Below the pieces are notes generated by a model that was not told the origin of the DNA, made no database searches, and saw only the letters and a list, made by a program, of their open reading frames with translations. Positions 25,197 to 35,565 of a stretch of DNA of 64,000 nucleotides are shown one piece after another. The translations under genes were made by a program, and so were the position numbers. The stretch spans positions 806,001 through 870,000 of the forward strand of contig NZ_CP089301.1 in assembly GCF_021227995.1 (NCBI RefSeq). The letters run 5' to 3'. Position 1 is the first letter of the stretch. Each line of letters starts with the position of its first letter. The DNA is from Novosphingobium kaempferiae (GTDB lineage: Bacteria; Pseudomonadota; Alphaproteobacteria; Sphingomonadales; Sphingomonadaceae).

Positions 25197-26699
25197 ATGA
25201 TCCATAAGGGCCATGTTCCCTGGGCTACACTCCTCGCCACGACCTGCCTTGTCTCGCCAGCCGCCGCGAAGGAGGCAAACGAGGTATCCCAGTTGAAACA
25301 GGTCGTGGAAGATCAGCGTTCGCGGATCTCCGATCTGGAAAGCCGTTTGGCGACGATGGAAAAGATGGTCGCGGCCATGCGATCCGCCAGCGCACCGCAA
25401 GCGCAGGTCGCCGCCACCGAAATGTCGCAAACGCCTGCACCGGCCGCCCGCAAACGGCGTGAGCCGGCGCCTCTCGGTCGCCCGCTGCCATCCGATGCGC
25501 ACCCGGTTCCGCTCGACGCACGCCTCGCACAGATAGAGGCGGCGCAAAAGGACATGGTCCACGTCAACTGGTCCAAGGGCACGCCCGAATTCTCGAGCAG
25601 CGACGGCAACCTGACCTTTCGCCCGCGCGGACGTATCCAGATCGATCTGGGACGCACCATTAATTCCAGGTCGGATGCGCGCAACATCACCGCCACGCAG
25701 GCCCGCTCGCTGCGTCTTGGCATGGAAGGCTCGATCGGCAAGCATCTGTCCTATGTTCTGGAGGGCGACTTCGCGGACAACGAAGTTGCGATCAAGTCCG
25801 CCTATCTTGCCTGGACCACGCGCCTTGCGGGCCAGCAAGCCGAATTTGCGCTGGGCAACCGTTTGAACGATCGCGGCATCGATGGATCGAGTGGCACCAT
25901 CTCGGTGCCCTTCATCGAGCGTAACGTGGTGGGACAGGGCATCATCCCCGTGCGCGGCTTCTTCGGACTGGGCGCAGCGGCGCGCATCTACGGAAAGCGC
26001 TGGCACGTCGGCGTGCAGGTCTCTGGCGACGACATCTCCAATCCGGGCACGGCCAGCGACGGCTTCACCGTGGCGGGGCGCATGCACTGGAACCCGGCGA
26101 AGACCGCCGATCTCATCGTCCATCTGGGCGTATGGGGCTTCCACGAGAGGATCGCCAGCGACGCCACCCGTCCGACACGCTCCATCGCGGTGGGGGGCTT
26201 TTACAATGACAACCTGCGCGTATCCCCCGGCACTTTCGCGAACCCCGACTCCGGAACCGCATATGGGCTGGAAGGGGGCCTGTTCCATCGTTCACTCTGG
26301 GCTTACGGTGAAATGGGGCACCGGCACCTTGAGAGCCGCACGGCGGCATCCACGGATCAGTCCGCCTGGGTGCTTTCCGCCGGGTGGTTCCTCACCGGCG
26401 AGACCACGCCCTATCTCGCGCGCGGCGGCGTCTGGAGCCGGCCCAACGTAATCGATCCGGTAACGAACGGCGGACGCGGCGCGATCGAGGTCGCCGTGCG
26501 CTACGAAGAGATCGACTACAGCGACAACCCGACCGCCGGGAAGGGCACGGCAGCGACGCTGGGCATCAACTGGTATCTCAACAATTTCGTGCGACTGCAG
26601 TTGAACGCCATGGACTGGACCGTAAACAACCCCACGGGCGTTTACGTCGGCTACGACCACGGACAGACGGTTCTGGGTCGGGCCCAGATCTCGTTCTGA
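25197..26699 (+). CDS. OprP-like outer membrane porin with N-terminal coiled coil
   Basis: A 500-residue protein with a signal peptide (to about SPAAA), then a coiled-coil segment (LKQVVEDQRSRISDLESRLA, residues ~28-60) and a Pro/Ala linker. From residue ~140 there is a phosphate-selective-porin O/P-type barrel (LTFRPRGRIQIDLG, LRLGMEGSIGKHLSYVLEGD) ending in GRAQISF with terminal Phe. The coiled coil probably makes a trimeric periplasmic stalk. Because it follows an organic-acid uptake pair, it may provide the outer membrane entry for anions. It has a start at ATG 25197, after GAGAGAGGATCCC. Confidence 0.85.
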   Translation: MIHKGHVPWATLLATTCLVSPAAAKEANEVSQLKQVVEDQRSRISDLESRLATMEKMVAAMRSASAPQAQVAATEMSQTPAPAARKRREPAPLGRPLPSDAHPVPLDARLAQIEAAQKDMVHVNWSKGTPEFSSSDGNLTFRPRGRIQIDLGRTINSRSDARNITATQARSLRLGMEGSIGKHLSYVLEGDFADNEVAIKSAYLAWTTRLAGQQAEFALGNRLNDRGIDGSSGTISVPFIERNVVGQGIIPVRGFFGLGAAARIYGKRWHVGVQVSGDDISNPGTASDGFTVAGRMHWNPAKTADLIVHLGVWGFHERIASDATRPTRSIAVGGFYNDNLRVSPGTFANPDSGTAYGLEGGLFHRSLWAYGEMGHRHLESRTAASTDQSAWVLSAGWFLTGETTPYLARGGVWSRPNVIDPVTNGGRGAIEVAVRYEEIDYSDNPTAGKGTAATLGINWYLNNFVRLQLNAMDWTVNNPTGVYVGYDHGQTVLGRAQISF

Positions 26700-26731
26700 G
26701 GGACGGCAGGCAACAGGCATCGGATCTAGGA

Positions 26732-28237
26732 TTGAACGAGAACACGGATAACGCGATCGAAAGTCCTGGCGGGCTTTTGCCACGCCTTGCGGCTCGTCCC
26801 CGCACGTTCAGAAGCACGGCGCTGGCCGTCGCGTCGGCGATGTTCATGCAGCAACTGGACAGCACGGTGCTGACGGTGGCGTTGCCCACCATGGCGCGGG
26901 ACCTCGGCGTGGCGGCGCCGACGCTCAGCCTGGCGCTGACCAGCTATCTCGTCGCGCTGGCATTGTTCATCCCGGCAAGCGGCACCCTTGCGGACCGCTT
27001 CGGATCGCGGATCGTGTTCTGCCTTTCCATCGCAATTTTTCTGATCGGCTCCATTGCCTGTGCGATGGCGTTCAATCTGCCATCGCTGGTCGCGGCGCGT
27101 TTCCTTCAAGGGATCGGCGGTGCGATGATGGTCCCGGTCGGACGGCTTGTGGTACTGCGCAGCGTTGACAGGAGCGAGATAGTCCAGGCCCTCTCCTGGC
27201 TGGTCATGCCTGCGCTGATCGGTCCGATCCTCGGGCCGCCCTTGGGCGGTATGATCGTGACGTGGGTGGACTGGCGATGGATTTTCTACATCAACGTGCC
27301 CATCGGGCTTGCTGGCATCGTCTTCGCGCTAATTCTGGTGCCCAATGTCCACGGAGTGCGGACACGGTTCGATTGGATCGGCTTCGTCCTTTCGGGCGCC
27401 GCGCTGGCCTGCATCCTGTTTGGGCTGGAACTGTCGAGCCGCAGCGGCACCGGAAGCGTTGCCGTAGCGCTGCTGGCAGGTGGCAGTCTGCTGGCAGCTG
27501 CCTACCTTGTCCACGCTCGCCGCACCGACAGCCCGATCCTCAATCCCGCCTTGTTGCGGACGAAGAACTTCCGCCTCTCGGTCATAGCCGGATCGCTGGC
27601 GCGCATCACGCAGGGAGCGCAACCGTTCCTGCTGCCCCTGATGTTCCAGCTGGGCTTCGGCTACTCAGCCGCGGTGACCGGCACGCTGACCGTTTCCGTC
27701 GCCATTGGCGGGTTGGCGATGAAGGCACTTGCCCCTCGTATCCTGCGCCGATGGGGCTTTCGCCGGAGCCTGATCGTGTCGGGGCTGGTGGGCACGGCGG
27801 GCTACGCGCTGTGCAGCGCATTCCGACCCGACTGGCCGATACCGCTGATCGTCGCCGTGCTGCTGGTTGCTGGGTTCTTCACCTCGTTCCAGTTCACCGC
27901 CTACAACGCCATCGCCTATGCCGACATCGACGACAAGCGGATGAGTTCGGCGACGAGCTTCTATGCCACTTTCCAGCAGTTGAGCATGTCTCTGGGCATC
28001 TGCCTGGCGGCGACGACACTGGAACTCACGCCGCGCGTGGCGGGCCGGACGACGCTGTCTCTGGACGATTTCACGATGGCGTTCCTTGTGGTCACCTGCA
28101 TTTCAGGCTGCGCGTTGATTTGGAATCGAAGGTTTAGTTCCAACGCAGGCCGAGAACTGAACGGTGGATCTAGCGCAAGCAGCTCCCCCCAGGAGGAAAT
28201 ATCGGCTCTGCGAGATGTTGCGCAAACTCGACGATGA
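26732..28237 (+). CDS. MFS drug/metabolite exporter, DHA2 (14-helix) family
   Basis: A membrane protein of about 501 residues if the TTG at 26732 is the start. The next in-frame ATG (26842) falls inside the first helix, so a non-ATG start is needed; AGGA lies directly before the TTG. The DHA2 pattern is clear: MQQLDSTVLTVALPTMARDL in helix 1, SGTLADRFGSRIVF, RFLQGIGGAMMVPVGRLVVL (motif C region nearby: ALIGPILGPPLGGMI). Such carriers export drugs or small acids using protons. It follows the porin gene by 32 bases and could share its transcript. The C-terminal Ser-rich tail is probably cytoplasmic. Confidence 0.82.
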   Translation: MNENTDNAIESPGGLLPRLAARPRTFRSTALAVASAMFMQQLDSTVLTVALPTMARDLGVAAPTLSLALTSYLVALALFIPASGTLADRFGSRIVFCLSIAIFLIGSIACAMAFNLPSLVAARFLQGIGGAMMVPVGRLVVLRSVDRSEIVQALSWLVMPALIGPILGPPLGGMIVTWVDWRWIFYINVPIGLAGIVFALILVPNVHGVRTRFDWIGFVLSGAALACILFGLELSSRSGTGSVAVALLAGGSLLAAAYLVHARRTDSPILNPALLRTKNFRLSVIAGSLARITQGAQPFLLPLMFQLGFGYSAAVTGTLTVSVAIGGLAMKALAPRILRRWGFRRSLIVSGLVGTAGYALCSAFRPDWPIPLIVAVLLVAGFFTSFQFTAYNAIAYADIDDKRMSSATSFYATFQQLSMSLGICLAATTLELTPRVAGRTTLSLDDFTMAFLVVTCISGCALIWNRRFSSNAGRELNGGSSASSSPQEEISALRDVAQTRR

Positions 28238-28439
28238 TATGCCACAATTTACTGAATATGCGAGCGCGGATTTTTTGCCGAACTATGGTCAATAGCCATT
28301 CGCGAAAACGCGGCCGGCGCGGCAGCGGACAGCTTCATTTTTCTCAGCCTGCTTAACGGGGGCCAAGTAATGTCTTTCGGATTTCGGCCATTTGGAACGC
28401 GAAAGCGGATGGGATGGATGGCTCCCGCTCGCGGCATCT

Positions 28440-29560
28440 AGGTGCCAAGATGGTTTGCTGTAAGGCAAACCCGAGCAAAGGAACCATTCGCCATGGAGAT
28501 TACCACGATCGGCCTGGATGTGGCCAAGAATGTTTTCCAGATTCACGGCATAGACGCAGCAGGCAAGGTCGTTGTCCGCAAAGCGTTGCGCCGAGCCCAG
28601 TTGCTCCCGTTCTTCAGGAACTTGCCGCCATGCTTGGTCGGAATCGAGGCTTGCGGCACCTCCCATCACTGGGCGCGCGAGGTGATCGGGTTGAGTCACG
28701 AGGTGCGTCTAATGCCACCGGCCTACGTCAAACCGTATGTTAAACGCGGTAAGAATGACGCTGTCCGATCTGCGAGGCGGTCACGCGCCCGACGATGCGG
28801 TTTGTCGCTGTGAAATCGCGCGAGCAGCAATCCGCGCTATCCCTGCATCGCGCCCGAAGCTTGCTGGTGGGGCAACGCACGCAGCTGGTGAACATGATGC
28901 GAAGTATGTTGGCGGAGTTCGGGATCGCCATTCCGGAAGGCCTTGAGAAGGCGCTTTCTATGGCAAGGCAGATTGTTGATGGAGAAGTCGATACAGGCCT
29001 TCCCGTGGAGGCAACGATGGTGGTTGCCATGCTGTCGCAGCAAGTGATCGACACACATGTCCGGCTCCGGGAAATCGACAAGAGCCTTGGCGCCTTGCAA
29101 CGTAGTGACGACCTTGCACGACGCCTGTCCACCATCCCCGGCATTGGACCTGTTGGCGCGACGGCTTTTGCTGCGTCGGTAACCGATCCCCATCAGTTCA
29201 GGTCGGGGCGTCAGTTTGCAGCCTGGCTGGGTCTGACACCGCTGCAGAAGTCGAGCGGGGGCAAGGATCGTCTCGGCCGTATCACCAAGATGGGCGACAA
29301 GTATCTGCGCAAGTTGCTCGTCATCGGCGCAACCGCATCGGTCCGATATGCCAAATACAAACCCGACACTGCCGATCCGCGCCTTCTCGCGTGGCTGGCA
29401 AAGAAGCCGGTCAGGGTCGCGACGGTGGCCATGGCCAACAAGATCGCCAGGGTCATCTGGGCGCTCATGACGCGCGGGAAAACCTATCAGGCACGCCATA
29501 ACCCAATGCTGGCGGGCTGACATCTAAGAGCTCGAGCTGAGGAGATCAGCTTCACGACGT
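28440..29560 (+). mobile_element. IS110-family insertion sequence remnant (ends not defined)
   Basis: This is the block carrying the broken IS110-type transposase. IS110 elements generally lack clear terminal inverted repeats and I could not fix the ends by eye, so the coordinates are approximate. It marks the left border of the heat-shock block. Confidence 0.6.
28493..29520 (+). pseudogene. IS110-family transposase, frameshifted
   Basis: The first part (28493-28813) starts MEITTIGLDVAKNVFQIHGI, the DEDD-type catalytic N-terminus of IS110 transposases, and proceeds normally to YVKRGKNDA. There the usual A-D-A-E-A-I-C-E-A-V continuation is lost and the frame ends about 18 residues later. The frame that continues the protein (CEAVTRPTMRFVAVKSREQQ) is shifted, and runs to 29520 with the C-terminal transposase_20 domain (LSTIPGIGPVGATAFAASV, GRQFAAWLGLTP, ITKMGDKYLRKLLVIGA). 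About ten bases appear to be missing near 28760. A single protein cannot be made without recoding, so the element is probably dead. Confidence 0.85.
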
Positions 29561-29784
29561 TGTAAGCGCGATGCGATGTGATGGCGATACCGGTCAGACC
29601 GGGAAACAGGACAACCCATGGACTGTCAGAGGCGTTATAGCCTGTTAAGCCGATTGTGACCTGGTTCGCGGACCCCATCAGGGCCAGCAGTCCCTCCCGA
29701 CTGCAACAGTAAGCCGGACAGACGACTGCAACCGACCGAACGTCAAAGCATCAAGTTGTACTTACAACGCGGGAGCCATCCACA

Positions 29785-29841
29785 GAGAACGGTCTGCACT
29801 TGGATGCGAAAATTCACTGCCTGAAGGTCTATAATGGGTCG
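29785..29841 (+). repeat. dispersed intergenic repeat, copy C
   Basis: This copy reads GAACGGTCTGCACTTGGATG, then CCTGAAGG and AATGGGTCG. It aligns by eye with the copies at 7451, 20405, 52285 and 54565, in the same orientation. Confidence 0.45.
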
Positions 29842-29986
29842 CGAGAAGACGGGACGTGAGTTTGTCATCCTCGTATAACGGTCGGGTAAAAGTGTATCTA
29901 AGGCCATCGAGCTCCCCGTGGCCGAATAGTTGTGCGGTGTTTGAAGCAGGGCATTCACGACTTTACTTTGCCCCCCCGGGCAGAAG

Positions 29987-30006
29987 AGGCCCGGGTGGCC
30001 GGGCCT
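29987..30006 (-). terminator. groEL terminator hairpin
   Basis: On the minus strand AGGCCCGG and CCGGGCCT form a perfect 8-bp stem with a four-base loop, starting eight bases beyond the groEL stop codon. It is followed by CTTCTGCCC rather than a clean T-run. Confidence 0.6.
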
Positions 30007-30013
30007 CCCCCAA

Positions 30014-32003
<1,990 letters not shown>

Positions 32004-32117
32004 GGCAAAACCTCCAGATGCAAAACAGGTTGTGATGTCCCTGCCGTTCATCTGAACAACAGGTTCGCGTGAACTAGGAAAAGAGATTTTTTGGGTCAAG
32101 AGGGCGAACGGAATTTT

Positions 32118-32144
32118 TTGGCACTCATCTCCTCCGAGTGCCAA
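32118..32144 (-). promoter_or_regulatory. CIRCE element (HrcA operator) upstream of groES
   Basis: TTGGCACTC (32118-32126), nine bases, then GAGTGCCAA (32136-32144) form a perfect inverted repeat. It matches the CIRCE pattern TTAGCACTC-N9-GAGTGCTAA except for one symmetric change in each arm. It lies 115 bases upstream of groES and 130 bases upstream of the divergent small gene, so HrcA could repress both directions. No hrcA gene is in the window. Confidence 0.9.
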
Positions 32145-32274
32145 ACCGGCCATTCTGAGTAACGTGCGATGACATCATCCCTCTTGACGCGACTCGGATC
32201 AGCACCAAAATCTTGAGCCGCGTGCGGCACTGCACGCATGAGAAAGGAGCGACACAAGGAAAGGAGCCACGGCC

Positions 32275-32511
32275 ATGTCGCAGCCATTTTCCCATTTCTT
32301 GCACCCCTTCGACGTTGCGCACCATCCGAGCCTTGAGCCGGAAGTAAAACGCGCCATTCTGGCATCCTGGGCGTCCGATCGCTCCGCGGTGAAGGACCAG
32401 CCGGCGATGCGAAAGCCGCCCGGCGCCAAGCGCGCCGTTCCGATCGATGAGGTCTTCGCCGCCATGCGATCGCTCGATGAGCAGCGGACTGACGGCCGAC
32501 CGCTGCAATGA
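32275..32511 (+). CDS. small hypothetical protein of the heat-shock block
   Basis: A 78-residue basic, soluble protein with no signal peptide or membrane segment. Residues 8-32 (FLHPFDVAHHPSLEPEVKRA) and the PIDEVFAAMRSLD stretch near the end look conserved-like rather than random. GGAGCC lies eight bases before the ATG. Its stop overlaps the start of usg (ATGA), so it is co-translated with it. It is divergent from groES and shares the CIRCE region, which suggests stress-linked expression. I do not recognise a domain. Confidence 0.7.
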   Translation: MSQPFSHFLHPFDVAHHPSLEPEVKRAILASWASDRSAVKDQPAMRKPPGAKRAVPIDEVFAAMRSLDEQRTDGRPLQ

Positions 32512-32777
32512 GTGATCGCGACTTCATCGCGCAGCTGGAGGGCTACAGTCTCACCACCGCCGAAATCCATTATTACCGGCCCGATGCGCCGTCGCTTCTC
32601 CAGCTGTTCATATGGCAGGAATATGATCTTGCGCCCGACTTCCCTATGCTGTTCGATTTCCTCGACCATTGGCGACGCGAGATCGAGGCCGCGCTCCATT
32701 CGGTCCGGATCGCCCATGGCCGGCTGGTCGGACCTACCGAATGGCGCGCGGTCGATGGCATCATCCCGCTCCCATGA
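32508..32777 (+). CDS. usg: Usg family protein
   Basis: An 89-residue protein that matches the alphaproteobacterial Usg family: SDRDFIAQLEGYSLTTAEIH at the start, LFIWQEYDLAPDFPMLFDFL in the middle and HSVRIAHGRLVGPTEWRAVD at the end. Family members are found near tryptophan and aminoacyl genes in Caulobacter relatives, and their function is unknown. Here it lies between two small genes with four-base overlaps on both sides, in a stress block. Confidence 0.85.
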   Translation: MSDRDFIAQLEGYSLTTAEIHYYRPDAPSLLQLFIWQEYDLAPDFPMLFDFLDHWRREIEAALHSVRIAHGRLVGPTEWRAVDGIIPLP

Positions 32778-33133
32778 TATGCGGTCATGGCGAGCGCTGG
32801 CGCCGGCGAGGCGGACGGACGGTCCGCCTCGCCCTTGCCTTCGACGACATCATGGGATTTGCGCTCGCGCTGCTGTCAGTGCCGCCTGATGAGCTTGAGA
32901 CGCTGGGCTGGACCTTTGCCGACCGCAAGCGGCTCCTCGACCATTTCCTGCGTTCCGGCAAGGCAGCGCAGCGCATCCCGCGCGATGCGTTGGGGCAGAG
33001 CCTGATAAAGCTGCGGTTGCCGCGACGGGACCTCGCGCCGCTTCAACGCTTCGCCCGCCGCGAACTGCCCAAGGCCGCTTCCAACGCCGCGATGCTCGAT
33101 CGAGTTTTTCGGGTATTGGACGAGGCCGCATAG
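32774..33133 (+). CDS. small hypothetical protein downstream of usg
   Basis: A 119-residue protein starting at the ATG that overlaps the usg stop (ATGA). It is Arg/Leu-rich and soluble, with a mostly helical look (LALAFDDIMGFALALLSVPP, WTFADRKRLLDHFLRSGKAA). I do not recognise the family. The three small genes 32275-33133 are linked by overlapping stop and start codons, so they form one translational unit. The 3' end abuts a MarC-like fragment on the opposite strand. Confidence 0.6.
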   Translation: MICGHGERWRRRGGRTVRLALAFDDIMGFALALLSVPPDELETLGWTFADRKRLLDHFLRSGKAAQRIPRDALGQSLIKLRLPRRDLAPLQRFARRELPKAASNAAMLDRVFRVLDEAA

Positions 33134-33136
33134 CGG

Positions 33137-33279
33137 CGGATTCCACCGGTCAGGAACGGCGCGGCCGCGAGACCGTCGAAGACGAACTGGACAGCGAGGC
33201 CGGCGAGAAGCACGCCGGAGATGCGGCCCATGACGAACACGGCGGCCGATAGGCTTCCGGTAGCGCGCTCGACGCGCAT
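33137..33279 (-). pseudogene. MarC-family membrane protein, C-terminal scrap
   Basis: About 45 residues read VERATGSLSAAVFVMGRISG and then LAGLAVQFVFDGLAAAPFL. This is very like the last helix of MarC/NAAT-type membrane proteins, which end in a G-[LV]-[LI]-L-A-x-L-A-V-Q-F-x-x-D-G-L pattern. A stop codon lies just upstream in frame, and no earlier helices are present. So it is a truncated relic between the small-gene operon and the broken hsp20. Confidence 0.45.
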
Positions 33280-33336
33280 GGCACAGTGCGATTATCGTTG
33301 GCGAATGGCCCGGAACCGAAGTCCCGGGCCAGATCG

Positions 33337-33854
33337 TCAGGCCGCCTTGCCATTGACCAAGATGCGGCGGACATTTTCGTTCGCCTCCTCCGTCTTCGGC
33401 AGGGTGACGGTCAGCACGCCGTTCCTGAAAGTTGCGGCGGCGTGGTCACGGTCGATGCCCTGGCGCAGTCCGATACGGCGTTCAAAGCGTCCATAGCCGC
33501 GTTCGGTATAGCCACGATCCTTGTCTTCGACTTCGGACCGCTCCTCGCCGCGAAGCGTCAGCGCACCATCCTCGACGGTAACCTCCTCGCCCTTCTCGTC
33601 GAGACCCGGCAGTTCCGCCGTGACGTAGATCTCTTTGTCGGTTTCGCCGAACTCGGCATGGGGCCAGCCGACAGCGCGGTCGAACCCGGCTAATGCGGGC
33701 ACGCCGCAAAAAGACGTCGTCGAACAGCCGGTTCACCTCGCGGTAGAGCGACAGCAACGGGTGGGTTACCATTGTCGCGGCCGCGCTCGGCGCTGACCGG
33801 GACGGGGAGACGGCTTTACTGCCGACTCTAGGGAATGAGATCACGAAAAGCCAT
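33337..33854 (-). pseudogene. Hsp20/IbpA small heat-shock protein, disrupted by stops and frameshifts
   Basis: The ATG at 33854 (after AGGAG) begins MAFRDLIP and hits TAG where Trp is usual (IPWSR in relatives). Further on, THPLLSLYREVNRLFDDVF is in another frame. A last shift leads to the complete alpha-crystallin domain (TAELPGLDEKGEEVTVEDGA, then RRIGLRQGIDRDHAAATFRN and GVLTVTLPKTEEANENVRRI). At least one nonsense codon and two frame changes separate the start from the intact domain. A GTG at 33702 could start a domain-only product of 121 residues, which would lack the N-terminal arm needed for oligomer formation. Confidence 0.8.
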
Positions 33855-34106
33855 GATGGTCATCTCCTGAGCACACGGCAGTATGCTCGGCTTGTCGATG
33901 AATGGGTGCCTGGTGTCGGTCTGATGCGGAGTGAGTATGGCACGCACTCACTTCGCCGAACGAAGGCATCGATCATCTACAGGGCCACCGGCAACCTTCG
34001 TGCCGTCCAGATCCTTCTCGGCCATAGCAAGATCGAGAACACGGTGCGTTATCTTGGGATCGACGTGGAAGACGCACTTGCGCTTGCCGAGAACACCGAG
34101 ATCTGA
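33852..34106 (+). pseudogene. tyrosine recombinase (phage integrase) C-terminal remnant
   Basis: About 84 residues are in frame. The catalytic box GTHSLRRTKASIIYRATGNL carries the H-x-L-R motif, followed by LRAVQILLGHSKIENTVRYL with the GH and the active-site Tyr. It ends in DALALAENTEI. Upstream STRQYARLVDEWVPGVGL is also integrase-like, but the frame then runs into the 5' end of the hsp20 remnant on the other strand. The whole N-terminal half is missing. This marks the right border of the heat-shock block and suggests that the block arrived with, or was rearranged by, an integrative element. Confidence 0.8.
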
Positions 34107-34255
34107 ACCTGCTGACGCCCGTGCCGTGGGGCGTGCCGGGCACGGGCGCTGGGACGAAGCCGTCATTGGGTGGCGATAAGTTCAACATCCGTTATTGCCA
34201 AAGGCCGACGTTCAGCGGTTGCTTCTAACTACGCAGATACGAAGCGGGCCGCGCA

Positions 34256-35539
34256 TCAATCCGAAGCCTCTGGCCCAAGCAACAGCCGCATCGCACGAAA
34301 GTCGAACGTGTAGCTGCCCCTGGCCGTCAACGCGCGCTGTCCAAGGTTGCCAAGAACGGGCGCCGTCTTGTCGCCCTCCAACGTAACGGTCACGTCCTGT
34401 TCGACGACGGTTGCCGCGCCTGCCGTGATCGTCATTCGGGGTTCGATTGCAACGTCGCCTTCGGTGCTGCCACCCAGACCGAACGTCGTGTCTCGCTCGC
34501 TGGACCAGAGGCGCGCGCGATCGGCGAAGCGGGTAGCATAGCTCGCGTGGAGGCTGCTTCGGTTTGCCCCCGTGTCGATGCTCATCAAGACCGTGCGCCC
34601 CGCGATCTCCACTTCGGCCACAGGTGTCAGTTGTTTCATGTAGAGCGTCGCCCCAGACCTGAGCAACGGCCCCGCTCGATCGATCGCAAACGTGCCGTCG
34701 GCATCGATCCTGAATCGACCTAGCTGACCGAGCGCAGGGCAGCCGAGTATCGCCTCGATCTGATAGTCGCCTAGCGGAGACCGGATGAACAATGCGCTGT
34801 CCGGTACCACGATCGCCATTAGATTCCGAAGGGTCACACCGCCAACCGGAAGCCTGTGTATGACAGCGATTCGTGTTGCGACCGAATGGCCGGTCCATCC
34901 CACCGCTCGTGCGCCGGTATCGCGAACCGCCAATCGCATACGTCGGGCCGCACTCTCGGTTACAACGGAAAGGTTGGCACCTGTATCGATATTCCACGAA
35001 AGCGTGACGCCGCGCACCGTCAGATCGACATTCTGCGTGCCCAGCACATTGCGGTAACTGTGCAAGGTCGCGGAGCTGCTGCCTGTCGCCTTGGGGCTGG
35101 ACACGTCGCGCAACACCGCCGCCGTTCCGAGCGCCTCACGCAGATCGGCAAGCTCATCGGGATCGACGGGCTCGCCATGGGCCGCGAGCCACCGCACGAT
35201 CAACGCATGTTCCTTCCTGTACGCACCCTGCCGGGCATAGGAGTCCAGCAGCGCCTCAAAAGCGGCATGTGCGTGGGCAGAATGGGTCTGTTCCAATATT
35301 GCCAAGCATCGCGGGAGCGACTTCGACACTTCCTCGAGACGGTTGTCGCGGCTGGCGATGATCCCCTCCACCGCGCAGCGCTCGGCGCCCTTCGGCATCG
35401 CCTGCGCCAGTATACGCGCGCCGGCCATATCCCATCGCGCAAGCGCGGCGTCGACCGGGAGCAGGTTCTCAGCTGGCGACGCGGCATTGGAGGGCGTCGC
35501 GGCGGCAGCCGCCACGGTAAGAATGGCATGCACCACCAT
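34256..35539 (-). CDS. exported retropepsin-like aspartyl protease family protein with two DTGA motifs
   Basis: A 427-residue protein with an N-terminal signal sequence (MVVHAILTVAAAAATPSNAA). I chose the ATG at 35539 because GGGAGG lies seven bases upstream; the open frame extends much further without merit. Residues ~30-150 are helical, TPR-like. Two beta domains follow, each with the aspartyl protease hallmark: LSWNIDTGANLSVV and LMSIDTGANRSSL. Each is followed by hydrophobic-hydrophobic-Gly strands (AILGCPALGQLG, VLGNLGQRAL). Retropepsins usually act as dimers of one domain; here two copies lie in one chain and could form an internal pair. Substrate and role are unknown. It is 27 bases downstream of the DUF308 gene. 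Confidence 0.8.
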   Translation of the reverse strand: MVVHAILTVAAAAATPSNAASPAENLLPVDAALARWDMAGARILAQAMPKGAERCAVEGIIASRDNRLEEVSKSLPRCLAILEQTHSAHAHAAFEALLDSYARQGAYRKEHALIVRWLAAHGEPVDPDELADLREALGTAAVLRDVSSPKATGSSSATLHSYRNVLGTQNVDLTVRGVTLSWNIDTGANLSVVTESAARRMRLAVRDTGARAVGWTGHSVATRIAVIHRLPVGGVTLRNLMAIVVPDSALFIRSPLGDYQIEAILGCPALGQLGRFRIDADGTFAIDRAGPLLRSGATLYMKQLTPVAEVEIAGRTVLMSIDTGANRSSLHASYATRFADRARLWSSERDTTFGLGGSTEGDVAIEPRMTITAGAATVVEQDVTVTLEGDKTAPVLGNLGQRALTARGSYTFDFRAMRLLLGPEASD

Positions 35540-35565
35540 GCCGTGGCCTCCCAATCCCAGTCCGA

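Larger units (their letters stand above)
29521..30013. other. 493-bp gap between the IS110 remnant and groEL
   Basis: I see the probable right flank of the IS, one copy of the dispersed repeat (29785-29841) and the groEL terminator hairpin (29987-30006). No credible coding frame is present. Confidence 0.5.
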
